A model generated the notes under the pieces. That model saw only the letters and a list, made by a program, of their open reading frames with translations. It was not told where the DNA came from and made no database searches. A program made the position numbers and the translations under genes. Below, piece after piece: positions 1 through 11,200 of a DNA stretch of 25,000 nucleotides (position 1 is the first letter of the stretch; each line of letters starts with the position of its first letter). The stretch is from Chromera velia (Eukaryota > Sar > Chromeraceae). The stretch is taken from contig JAHBMJ010004359.1 in NCBI GenBank assembly GCA_018398765.1, positions 43,050 to 68,049 on the forward strand. The letters run 5' to 3'.

Positions 1-2
1 GA

Positions 3-34
<32 letters not shown>

Positions 35-38
35 ACGA

Positions 39-86
<48 letters not shown>

Positions 87-90
87 ACGA

Positions 91-122
<32 letters not shown>

Positions 123-130
123 GACAAAGA
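1..130. repeat. (GAAA)n microsatellite
   Basis: This is a nearly pure GAAA tandem array with two AACG interruptions, running off the left edge of the window. Confidence 0.98.
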
Positions 131-1041
131 AACACGAACTGTAATGCACTGGATAAATCTTTTCGTAAAAAAACAACGAAAGAATCTGACCAATGAACTT
201 TCCGTCTGTTTGAATTCCGAGCCTGCGCGTCAACGCAGTTGCAAACGAAGAAAACCGAAGCTCCTTCGGTCAGTTGAGTCACACAGAAAAAAATCAGAAA
301 AGACTCGTCGAACGGGCAAAAGCGAATTATAAAAAGACACACAATAGCAGAACAGAGCAGAGCGAAGAGACCCATGCACCCACACAGATCGATCGATCAA
401 TCTGTGTATTCACCTCCTCCAACCCACCCACCGACCCCTCAGTCATTTCCTTGCCCTCACTTCAGTGTCTGTCCATCTGTCTGTCTGTCCGTTCGTCTGT
501 CTGTCTGACTGTCTGTCAGTGTTGCCAGGCGGCTGCGGCCTGTCTGTTTTCGAAGGATTTCGTCAACGAGTCGGGATGACTCCCGTCACTCGATCACTGA
601 ATTCTCAATTTCTACATCATGGCATGATTTGATTCATTCTCTATGCATCAGTGGCTGGACCCTGGCACAGCCACACAGGCACATGCATGTGGTTATAGGG
701 ACGTACGCGATGGATAGATAGATAGATATTCACAGATAGATAGAGAGAATAGAGATAGAAAGAGGGAGAGGGAGAGAGAAAGCCGCGTTTGCCAAAAAAA
801 ATGACGCAACGGGAATGCTGCCGTGCTTCTTTCCCATCAGATCCTTTTCTCTCTCTCTCTTTCTTTCTCTCTCGGTGGCTTTCCACCTTTCTTTCTTTCT
901 TTCTTTCTTTCTTTCTGTCTGTCTGTCTGTCTGTCTGCTTGTCTCGTCCGTCAATCTTGCTGCATGCCTATTTTGCAATCCCGTCGAGCTCTCTGTCTGC
1001 CTTTTCTTCCTTCTGCCCATTCCTTCCCTTTCCGTTCCGAT
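131..1041. other. Gene-free flank with simple repeats
   Basis: This stretch lies downstream of the P450 stop codon. It contains (CTGT)n near 476-515, GATA/GAGA near 714-780, and CT, TTTC and CTGT tracts near 849-950. Several short open frames exist on both strands, but they translate repeats and show no domain or splice continuity. I see no gene here. Confidence 0.7.
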
Positions 1042-3311
1042 CTACCGTCTAACAAACTCCAGAAAGAGTCCCGAGGGAGTGAGGGGAAGCATGAGGGAAG
1101 GAAGACACACGGGTCCCCTGTTAATGTCCACAGCAGCTCCAAGTTGTCCCTCTCCCTTTACTACAGCACCCTCCCCCCCTAAAAGGGAGGAGGAAGAGGA
1201 GGGGCACGAGGAGGGTCGCACGTCGAACCGAAGAAGCAAACGTGCGAGCATGGACTTCAGGAGGGGAAGTGCCAGGGCTGCAGCCAGCAGGCAGACAGAG
1301 AGAAAGAACCAAATATGGGAAGAAGGCAGGGGAACAAGACAGAAAGGCAGCAGAGGGGAAGAGAGAACATGCATCGATATATGGTATGCAGCGCAAACGC
1401 TCGAAGGTCGGCACCCAGCACCCACAGACATATGCACAGAGGAGGGGGGGTGGGCAGTCAGAGACAGGAACAGACACGGAGAAAAAGAAGCGACGATTCG
1501 GAGAGATTGAAGAGAGGAGAGGAATGAGTGTGTAGGCGAAAGGGACCGGATATCTCTTTGTCTCTGTCTGTGAGAAAGCATTTTTTGACTGACTGACTGA
1601 CTGACTGACTCACGAACTGACTGACTGTATCCAGGGCATCCCCTCTTTCCCAGAGAGAAGGGAAAATACCGCGAGTCGCCTTGAGTCCTTTCCCTCGCGC
1701 TTTTCCTCATTTTCATCCTCTCATCACTCTCTGCATCTGCTGCGTCTGGTTTCCCTGATTCTCCTTTTGAGTCCCTTTCACTTTCACCTGCCACACATGG
1801 AGAAGTTCTCTTCCCCTCATATCCTTCTCCGTTTTTCCGTCTGTCTCCTTCCACCCCAAAGACACGGACCACATCCCCTTTGCGGTCCTCTGGAACAAAC
1901 CGACAAGGGTCCCAAAGGTCCGGATTCTGCCAGATCTCGCTGTTTCTGCACGATCAATCAATCAAAGAACAGCTAGGTGGGTGAGTGAAGGTGGAATCGA
2001 GTGAACAGCACCGAGGACCGACAAGTGAAAGAAAAGGCAAGAGGGGGCATCTTGACAAACAGACAGTCAAAACAAAACAAGGCGATCGATCAACCACTCC
2101 CGTGACATGCAGCCCTCTCGGAGGACCCTGCGCACTCAATACATCTAAAAGGCCGAGACGATGCATGCACAAAAAAAAAAAAAAGAGGAGATCTCAGCCC
2201 CCCTTGGGGCAGCTACCGTGAAGGAAGCTCTACTACCCCCCCTTTCCCCCCCCAACCAGTCCAACCCCCCCCCTTGTCTCTCTTCAGGGAGCAAAAAGGA
2301 AGGGAAGCCTGACTGCATGCATGCAGGTAAGAAGGACCAAAGAGACACACACACATATTCAGAGACTGGCCGGCAGAAGGAAAGCTTAGGCAGGCAGGCC
2401 AACGAACAGACGGACCTGTGGACAAACCACGGATTCGTGAACAGATCTGCACCTTTCCGCAGTGCGTACACTTTTCGAACTTCTTGCACCCCCTTTCTTC
2501 CGCCCCCTTCGTTGGGAACCTTCAGGTTCACACTCAGTTCATGATCCTCTCGAACCTTCCTGCCCACGTGGATGGGGGGGTACATTCTGAGTGTCTCCCT
2601 CAAGGCTGCCTCTACCCACACAAGCCGCGACGTCTCGTCAAGACCCACCGCTCTCTCTTTGCTTCCCCCCAGGCCTTTTTCGCAGTCTGCCCGCACTACT
2701 TCCTGGGCCTCTTTTGACTGGGAGAGATGCCAGAGTGTCCAGAGAAATGTTGTGGAGACGGACGCAGCACCCGTAAAGAGAAACTCCAAGACAACCTCTG
2801 CCGCGTCTTCCGTCGAAAGGGAAAGAGACTTCGGAAGGTCCTGAAGAGAAGGAGGAGAAAGATGAAGAGAGACAAATCGGATAAGAGAAAAACAACTCTT
2901 CGATTCGTTCATTTCCTCCCTCATTACCTTAGCTGTATTCCATTCATTCTTATAAACTGTCCAACAACAAACGCAAGAACGTCGCTTCATACCTACGCTG
3001 TGCTTCAAAAAAGAGAGAAAGTCACATCCCCCACTCCCCCGACACCTTCCACACACGCACACCACGGGAAAACGACTTCCTTCCAGATCAAAAACAACGA
3101 ATTCGACAACAACCAAACCGAGAACTTGCCGGAGTAACACACAGGCAGGGCATGCAGGGGAACACTCACTCACTCACTCAGTCACCCACCTGGATTAGAC
3201 GCACGACCGGCCATGGGGCCTTGCAGTGAACTCTGGTCAGGCTTCTGATTCGACTCCTCAGCTCCTTACACAGCCTCCAGAAGCTGCGTGAATGCGCAAG
3301 CACGCACGCAC

Positions 3312-3357
<46 letters not shown>

Positions 3358-3389
3358 GAGGGGGAGAGAGAGAGAGGGAGAGAGAGAGG

Positions 3390-3427
<38 letters not shown>

Positions 3428-5670
3428 AGATAGAGACCCCTTCACTTTTTTGTACCCCGTACAAACTGATATGAATCCAGCAATTCAAATTGTGAGGATG
3501 TACCAAACAAAGGAGAGGTCCAATGTTCCTTCCTTCCTTTTTCCTCAAAACAAGATGGGATGGGATGGGAGAGGCAGAAGACAGGCAGACAGGAGGACGG
3601 AGAGTCAGGGCGGATACGATAAGTTAGTCAGAGGGAAGGAAAGAAGAAAGAGAGAACGGGAGGGAGGGAGGGAAGAAGGAAGACATAAAGGAAGGGAGGA
3701 CGGAAGGAAGACAGAAAGGAAGGGAGGAAAGGAGGAAGACAGAAAGGAAGGGAGGACAGCAGGAAGACAGAAAGGAAGGGAGGAAAGGAGGAAAGAAGGA
3801 AGGCAGAAAGGGAGGGAGGGAGGAAAGAAGGAAGATAGAGAGGGAGGGAGGAAAGAAGGAAGATAGAAAGGGAGGGAAGAAGAAAGACAGAAAGGGAGGG
3901 AAGAAGGAAGGCAGAAAGGGAGGGAAGGGGGAAAGAAGGAGGAGGGAGGGATAAAGGACCGAGGGACACATGGAAGGAAGAAAACAAAAGCAAGAAACAA
4001 AACAGAAATATCCTTCCAACTGCACCACTACATGAACCACATGGCCCGCATAGACGAACGAACGAACGAGTGCACAAAAAAAAACGACTTCTTTCATAAG
4101 ACCCCTCTCTTCTCTTCTCTTTTCTTCACTGTGAGTGAGTGAGTGACTGAATGACTGGCTGGCTGGCTGACTGACTGACGTGCGATTCTTCTCTGTTGGC
4201 AGTCTTGCCCAGAGCCTGCAAGCAGGCAGGCAGGCAGGCACAACATATCAATCAACCAGGAAAAGTAGATTGGCTGTTGGTGTAGCGTAGTGTCCTCAAG
4301 TCACGAAAAGCTTTTCGGGGGCGGGGAAGCAGGGAAGAGAGAAATTAGAGGTTGAGAGACAATAAAGGGACAAAGAGAGAAGGAAAGTATGAAAGGAGAA
4401 CAGCAAAAACAGAGAAAGGAATCCAGGAACGGCGAAGGCAATATCCCCTTCTCCCACACCCATCCTACCAGAAAATATGGACACGTGGATCATCGATTTG
4501 GTCGATGGTGGCCTGCCACGCTTTGGAATAGAGACCAGGAAGGTCCCGGAAGGCGGCTACAACCTCCTTTCTTTCCGTCTCCGTGGCCGTCTCGTAACTC
4601 TCGGGCGTTCCCACCACCATCAGAAGCACAACTTTCCAGTAGAAGACGCGAAACTGAAGCGCAAAATCTGTCATCTGAGTCCGTGTACGCTCAACAAAAA
4701 TGGACTCCGGAGACTTGTCCGAAGGTGAAACTGGTGAATGAGCCGTCGGGCTGGTAGATAAAGAAGCAGCCTCATCGGCGGTTTCAACTTCGGTTTGGTC
4801 GATTTCCTCATGAAGAAACTGCTCAAACAAAGAGTCAAACTCTAACTGAAACTCATTACGCCCTCTCTTCAACAAGCTCCCGGCAATCTGATGTACGACC
4901 TGCCAGGCCTCCTGTTGTCCATTCCGAAGCGACGTTCTTCGGAACGTCTCTAACACCCCGAACGCGTGGGCTTTCGTGAAGTGTGCGTTATGGGGAACGA
5001 GGACTTGCTGAACCAACTCAGGCGAAGATACGCAGACGAAACTTTTCAATCCGAACGGAAGCTCGAGCGCAACGATGCCTCCCTGCTCAATCGATGCCTC
5101 CTTGACCTTCTCGAGGAGCTCTGTCGTGCTGCACACAGGAATAGACAAATAGACAGGAATGAAAAGACAAAAGAGGCAAGCACGTATACCCTTTCACGGA
5201 GATGCCCCAAAACAGACATATGAAAACGCGCAGACCATTCTTCAGAGAGCACGAAGGAAAGTATGAAACAATAGTCCGGCAAGATCGGAGACCCCGTTGC
5301 ATGGCTACATGGGACTCTGACAACAGCATATGCACCAGGGAATGGAGCAGACCAGCAGATAAAGACACCTGAGCAACGACGAAAAAATCGAGGTGAAACA
5401 CACGACAGGTAGGTTGAGGTTCGGAGGGGGCGGGGCAGAAGACGGGACAAGGGGTATCGTTTGAGCGACGCACCTCTTCACATTCAAGAGATTGTTGGGA
5501 CCCGTCAGCCTGAGCACCGGAATGCCCCCATTCCTAAAAGAGAGCCTATAGTGCAGTATGAGGGAGAGGAAACAGATGCAAAGACCTGTGACCAAAATAC
5601 AGGGCCAAGAAGAAATAACAGATTCCAAGGAATACAGCTCATGAGGAAGTATCAGACTGAACACAGACAT
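1042..5670 (-). CDS. Cytochrome P450, membrane-anchored, seven exons (655 aa)
   Basis: I joined seven exons by GT-AG sites with consistent phase: 5670-5474, 5128-4469, 4215-4180, 3283-3190, 2840-2416, 1945-1626 and 1277-1042 (stop TAG). The product is a haem-thiolate monooxygenase, probably ER-bound; the substrate is unknown. Visible landmarks are an N-terminal hydrophobic anchor (about residues 21-41), then GIPVL, the K-helix ExxR as E411-TL-R414 followed by MYPP, the PERF-like RFVPED (486-491), and the haem loop FSLGKRGCPG (567-576, Cys574; bases 1630-1659). The C-helix WxxxR is W141...H145. The I-helix reads TGAASVSTT (352-360), so Ser358 replaces the usual Asp/Glu. Two hydrophilic low-complexity inserts (about 173-208 and 495-563) make it longer than the usual 500 residues. 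The first ATG in the open frame is at 5670; the frame extends upstream only to a TTG. Exon 3 is only 36 bases and is the least certain, but the phases on both sides require it. Confidence 0.9.
1584..1629. repeat. (GTCA)n array at a P450 splice donor
   Basis: On the minus strand, GTCAGTCAGTTC and then repeated GTCA units start exactly at the donor following exon 6 (donor GT at 1625-1624). The array lies within the 348-base final intron. Confidence 0.9.
3300..3424. repeat. (CA)n then (GA)n tract in P450 intron
   Basis: A CA-repeat (about 3300-3356) passes directly into a GA-rich tract (about 3357-3424). Both lie in the 896-base intron between exons 3 and 4 and end just before the exon 4 acceptor. 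Confidence 0.95.
3637..3960. repeat. Long imperfect GGAA-type polypurine tract in P450 intron
   Basis: About 320 bases are almost only purine on the plus strand, with units such as GGAAGGGAGG and GAAGGAAGACAGAAAG. On the transcribed strand of the P450 this is a pyrimidine-rich run. The long Ser/Leu/Pro-rich open frames over it are translations of the repeat. Confidence 0.95.
4131..4180. repeat. GTCA/GCCA/GTCACTCA repeats at the donor of P450 exon 3
   Basis: Read on the minus strand, the donor after the 36-base exon begins GTCAGTCAGTCAGCCAGCC and continues into CACT repeats. The repeat starts at the exon edge. Confidence 0.85.
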
Positions 5671-6371
5671 TGTGCTCAGCTGCAAAAAAAATTAAGAGTT
5701 TCGGAAAGGTGCACGCAGATCGTATCACGAGCTTTTTAAGTGGTGGGGTATGTGTGTTAGATTGTTTTGAGCAGTGAAGTTTTGTGTGAAGACGTTGGTC
5801 CGGTCGAACATCTGGTCCAATAATGTCCAATATCATCGGTCGAACGTGGTCCAGTTCTCCAGATCTAGACTGATGTTGACGAGGTAGATGCAGGCCGCGG
5901 GCCCGCTGGCCATGCAGCCACGGCGTCGGAGCGCATTGCAATCCCGACGATCTCTCGAGAGAGACGATGCATGACGGTCAGCTGCATGGGGCCGGACATG
6001 GCCGGACCGATCCGGACCGTCGTGCATGCATTGTCAGACAGAGTCAATCCAATCCCATTCTCTGTATATTCTCTGTGAATGTCCGACAGAGTTTGACAGA
6101 CTTTGCATTTCTCCCAGGTTGCCAGCAAGGTGTCCATATATATTCATGCACACAAACGCACTTATTAATAAAGACGTTCACAGATCTAATCAGACACTCA
6201 ACTGTAATTAACTACATAAGGACACGGACAGAACTTCGCTGACTGATCTTTCCCCTAGATCTCTCGAGATCCGCCTTCCAACGGAGAGGCTGCAGGATCA
6301 GGTTGGGACTCGCCTTTCACGTTTGACCGAAGTCCCAGCCTGGCTGTGCTGCGGCAAGGGAGAGGGGAAAA
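5671..6371. promoter_or_regulatory. Shared upstream region of divergent P450 and leucine-rich genes
   Basis: The 701 bases separate two divergent start codons and are nearly free of microsatellites, unlike most non-coding DNA here. They contain a near-repeat CGGTCGAAC...TGGTCCA (5801-5819 and 5837-5853). They also contain an imperfect dyad with arms GACGGTC (5973-5979) and GACCGTC (6015-6021), flanked by GCATG words, and one TGCATGCA (6023-6030). No firm TATA box was identified. A bidirectional promoter role is inferred from position. Confidence 0.5.
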
Positions 6372-8194
6372 ATGACGGCCGTTTTGATCGATGGATGGAG
6401 TGAGAGAGATTTGGCCCAATTTTCTGTCAACGTAGGAGATGCAGCAGTGGCCAATGGGATCAACAGCATATCTCTGTCGAACATGAGCTCGGCAGGTGGG
6501 CAGGGCAACTGCTCTGGTGTTTTGAGGACCTTCTTCTCCAGACTTCGTAATGCACTGACACCCTCTCTGCAGCTGTCTGTTCTTGAGATCGATTTGATGA
6601 CTGTGCAGCTGTCACAGGGTCTGACAGAGGAAATTGAGATGTTGATCTGGCGGTGCTTTTATCTGACCAAGGAGGGGTCCCCTCTTCTGAGGGTCGTGTT
6701 TAGAGAACCAGGAGAAGTACACACAGCAGCCACAGTGGCCGCAGGGGAGGGAGTTGTGGGGATAGGAGGAGGGACGCTGCTCCATTCAGCAGAGAAGGAG
6801 CGCATTCTATCAGCCGTCAGTCGTTCAGTCATACATGTCAGCTCTCGTGGGATACTCAGGCATGTATGTGGTACTGCCCGTCTGTTGTCTGATCGATCAC
6901 TCACTCATCCATTCATTCCTTGCATCCTTCCCTTGCATAGAAAACACTCGCCCCTGACCATTGTGAAAAACCTTACAGAGTCTCTTTTCCTTAAACAGCT
7001 CATGATTCTGAGTGGCATTTCAAGAATTGACCCGGCGAGGAAGGGGAAGACAGGAATTCGACGCACCTAGGTGGAGAAGACAGGTGAAAAAACAATTCTC
7101 CCAAGAGAAAAAAAGGAAAGCATTGATGCACACCCTCCATCAAAAAAAAAAAAAGAAAATTCTCAACGAACTTTCGAAGAGGAAGGAAATGACGCGTCTG
7201 AAAAGACACACTCGAAGAAGAGATGAACTAGAAGGACGGAAAATGCCTGCAGCTTAATTTCTGTCTGCATGCACCTCCTCACTATCGCCCTCTCTGTGCC
7301 TGTCGGTCTGTCTGTGTGCAGACTCGGGTTTGTGATTTGGCTGCTCAGTGGAATGGTGGGAACTTTGGGGAGACATGTGAGTTGTCCCCGTGTACAAGTA
7401 ACAGACACCTGTATCTCCTCACTTCGGTGTGCCGCGCCGCCAAGAGAGGCGCTGCCGACAGTCTGAAGAGTCTTTCGCTTAGCGGCACCTTCAGTGAGGA
7501 GACGCTAGTCGAGTTCCTAGAGGCCTTCCTTGAGTGTCTGGGGGAGCTCCCAAGCCTCTCTCTGTTCTCTCTCAGAGACTGCCCCTTTGTGCAGTTGACC
7601 CCCGAAACAGAGGCAAGAGTGTGTGCGCTTCTCCACAAGTGTGCGCGGTCTGTGCCGAGCAGAAGCCGTGGTGGGTCGATCGAAAGGGGGGCGTCCGATA
7701 GCGTGACCGCTGCTGAGTGTGGGGTTCCGTTGGAGCAACGGTCAACTTCCAGAGACGGCACTGTGAGTCTGAGCGTCTCTTCCTCTTCCAATACCGCGCC
7801 GCCCCCCACTTCTTCGACATCGTCTGCAGCAGCAGCAGCAGCAGCAGGGGGAACCTCAGGCCCGTGTTCGGGCTCTGGCTTCGATTTCCTGCCTCTCCAT
7901 CTTGACCTGCATGGAGATGCCCTCGATCCCTCTGCTCTGGAGAGACTCGAACAGATGGTCGGTGTGTCGGTCGGTGTGCTCCTTTTCATTCTCCATTTGT
8001 TCGTTTATTGACCATTCGAGCTGTGTTGGTAGGGGGTCAGTGGAGGGAACACTGGGAGGGAAGGAAGGTAGAAGTGAATGGAGAGACACCTCTCTGATCT
8101 CAACTCCCTCTCGCACAGAAAGGGAATGAGCCAAGAATGAATCCATGAGTGAAACACAGAATGTGTGGGGGAAAAAATGAGTGAGTGAGTGAGT

Positions 8195-8231
<37 letters not shown>

Positions 8232-11200
8232 ACTGAGTGTCACTTAACGGATGCGCAAATGCTGGAAAGTGAGTCAGAAATGAATACAACAAAAGGCACG
8301 GAGGAGCACGGAAAGGAGAAAGAAGAAAAGCGAGTAAATGAATGGAGCACGGGAAGGACGAAACGAAAGTCAGGATCGGGATCACGGTTCCTTCCCCGTT
8401 TTGGCGTCTGTCTGTCTGTGCAGCAATGGGAATTGAAGTTGGTCAAACCTCTCTGCGAGATGGCGGCACTTGGCCGCTGCCCATCTGTTCTGGCGGTTGC
8501 CTCCTCTGCTTTCTCTGACTCCCAGTTGGAGGAAGTCACTGAGGTGTTGCGGTCTGTTCCGGCCGAGGCAGTCATTCGTTCCTTGCGGGTGGTATCTCTC
8601 AGAGAGGGGTGTGCCGAAGGGGCCGTGACACCATCGGAGGATGACGATGGCGGCGTGCGATCTCGTCGTGTGGTACCACGAGAGAGCCCTCTGACTGACA
8701 AGGGCGTGACGCCTTTCCTCTCTGTCCTGCTGGAAAAATTGAACAACAAAACTGGGGGAGGGGGAGGAGGAGAGGCAACGGAAGGGGGCAGATGTGCCCT
8801 TCGGCGAGTAGAGATAGGCCGCTTGCCGAGTCTGACCGACTCGGTAGTGCCTCTGCTGAGCAGTTTGCTGAAGTGCATCGGTGCTCCGAGTGCCGCACAG
8901 AAACTGTCGACAACAGCCAACAAAGCAGAGAGAGGGAGAGAAAGGGAAAGGGAAAGCGAGACAGCAGGAAGCATTACAGTTGGACAGGGACAGAGTTTGA
9001 TGGAGGCGGGAGGAGGTCAGAACGGGTTCGTGTCAGTCAGCAGAGCGAGTGGGCTCACTGAGAGCGCACGCATGCTTCTCAAAAGAGAGGTCGGTCAGGC
9101 GCATGCATGCATATCCAGGCATGCATGCATAATTCGAGCGATTAGATTGTCCGTGTTCCATGGGTCACAGAGGGAGTGAGGAAAGCACTTTTGAAAGACA
9201 AGTAACCTCACTTTTGTTTCTATGATTTTTCGGATCGGTTGGATTTCACTTCGTGTCGTTTGCAAATTTTCAGTTGAAAAGGTGATTGATCGTTTTATTT
9301 GCTGCCTAATTGTTTTTTTGGGCATTCGACGGCCCATCTGTGGAGTTGGTGGCTGCATTTGTTGTGTCATTTCTCTCTCTGTGTGTCCATTGTTGATCTT
9401 TGTCTCAGGAAACCGAACTGAGGCACTTCCTTCCACTTCTCCATCGCGTCCGGTGCGCTGGAGGGGGGGGGCAGGAAGAGGTTGAGAGTGGCGAGGTAAA
9501 GGAAGAGGGAGGTGCATTCGTTCCGCTTCTGACAGAACTGCTCCTTGATGGAGGGGATGCACTTGGTAATGCGCACCTTTTCCGACTGGCCGAGGCAATT
9601 CGGCTGAAGTGTCCCGCCAGCCGAAGAAGCTTTGTCAACGGCTTGACGACACTTCAGTTGTGGAAGGGGCGGTGGACAGATATGGCAGTGAAAACATTCC
9701 TGGAGGCCATACAGACAGACCTCGACGCGTCCTCTTCACTCACCTCGATATCGCTTGTGGCGTGCCCCCTCCTGAGCCCCGTGATAGTGCAGAGCTTGTG
9801 CAGCATCGTGGGTTCGCTGTCTGCAGTTGCAGAGGTGCCTGTCGAGAGTGCGCGGCGGGAACTGGAGGTGGTGATGGTGGGAAGAGGGGCAGAGTGGACA
9901 GGGCCGCTCCAAACACTCCGAGAGACGGTCAGTCAGTCAATCTGTTAGGCATTCAGTCGGGTAGCTAGGCAATGAGACAGGGATGCATGTCTTCGTTTTT
10001 ATGTCTGTCTGCCTGCCTGCCTGCCTGCCTGTCTGTCTGTCTGTCTCTCTGTTGTGCACCAGAAGAGAAGGAGGGAAGCGAAACAAACATACCGTCTGCC
10101 TGCCTGGCTGTCTGTCGTACAGTCTGTCTGTCTATCTGTGGCACGGGATATCATTTGCTTTTTCTTTGCCCATAAGTTTCCGGCTCGCGTCCTTGCCTGC
10201 CTGCCTGCCTGCCTGCTCGCTCTTTCTGTATTTTGTCGAGCCGGCCTCTTCCATCTGATTGCATGTACGTTATAAAGCCACGTCTGCACAAAAAAGGTTA
10301 AGAATGCGTCCCCAACCGGCTCCATTTATTCGAACTTAGAGTACTGCGTTCGATCCGATTATGGTTGCAAAACCGATATCCGATTAAATTGCCGACATGC
10401 ACACACGGACGCACGTACTCACTTCCAAATGGTGACTGCGTTCCTGGGATGGCCGTGCACTCATACACGCACGTGGGTGGGTGGGGGGATTTCTTCTTCA
10501 CTTCCGCGGGCAAAGCGCGCGCACTCACTTGTATTAAACTACTTTCGTTGTTTCTCTTGCAGATACTGATAAAGCGCAAGATTGTATTGCTGATTTGATT
10601 CCTCTTCTTCTTTTCTCGTCTCGTGTCGCCTGCCTCCCTGCCTGCAGACTCGGGAGGCAAATGTCCGGTTGAAGCTGAGATCCTTTGAGCGTGCCCTGCA
10701 GAGCGCGTGCAGTGGATCGGGAGGGGAAGGGGAAGGGGGGGGGGTGGGGGCACTCCGTCATCTCGACTGTCCTGCTTTCTTCCAGGATCGCCATATGGAA
10801 GAACTGGCACGTATGATTGATCGAGCGCCTGAGGGGGCAGTTGACGGTCTGGAGTCGATTTGTGTGCACGACAAAGGGATGTCCCCTGCCGGTTTGCTGG
10901 CTGTGCTCCGAGCGTTCTCGAAAAAGACTGCTGAGTCTCCTCATCTGAAACTCGAGAGAGTCGAAGTGAGGGGGTTCTGCTTTTGGGAACGGAGCTACGA
11001 GAGAACGCATGGCGCGTCTGCTCTTGCCATGCTGGTCAGTGACCAAACAGTTGCCATAGGCTTATGTATGTATGCATATATCATTCTACATACACCACTT
11101 TCTTTCTGCCCCTTCTCTGTGCTCTGCATGCTCTTTTGTTCTTTTCCCCCCTCCCTTCTCCCTCTTTTCTTTCTTTCTTTCTTTCTTTCTTTCTTTCCTT

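Noticed and set aside
641-1872. Overlapping open frames of 60-276 codons near the left edge
   Set aside because: Apart from the two P450 exons in the 1042-1872 frame, they follow repeats or shadow those exons and show no family pattern.
3288-4241. Several long Arg/Glu/Gly-rich or Ser/Leu/Pro-rich open frames
   Set aside because: They are translations of GGAA, GA and CA repeats in a P450 intron; every frame is open because the repeat has no stops.
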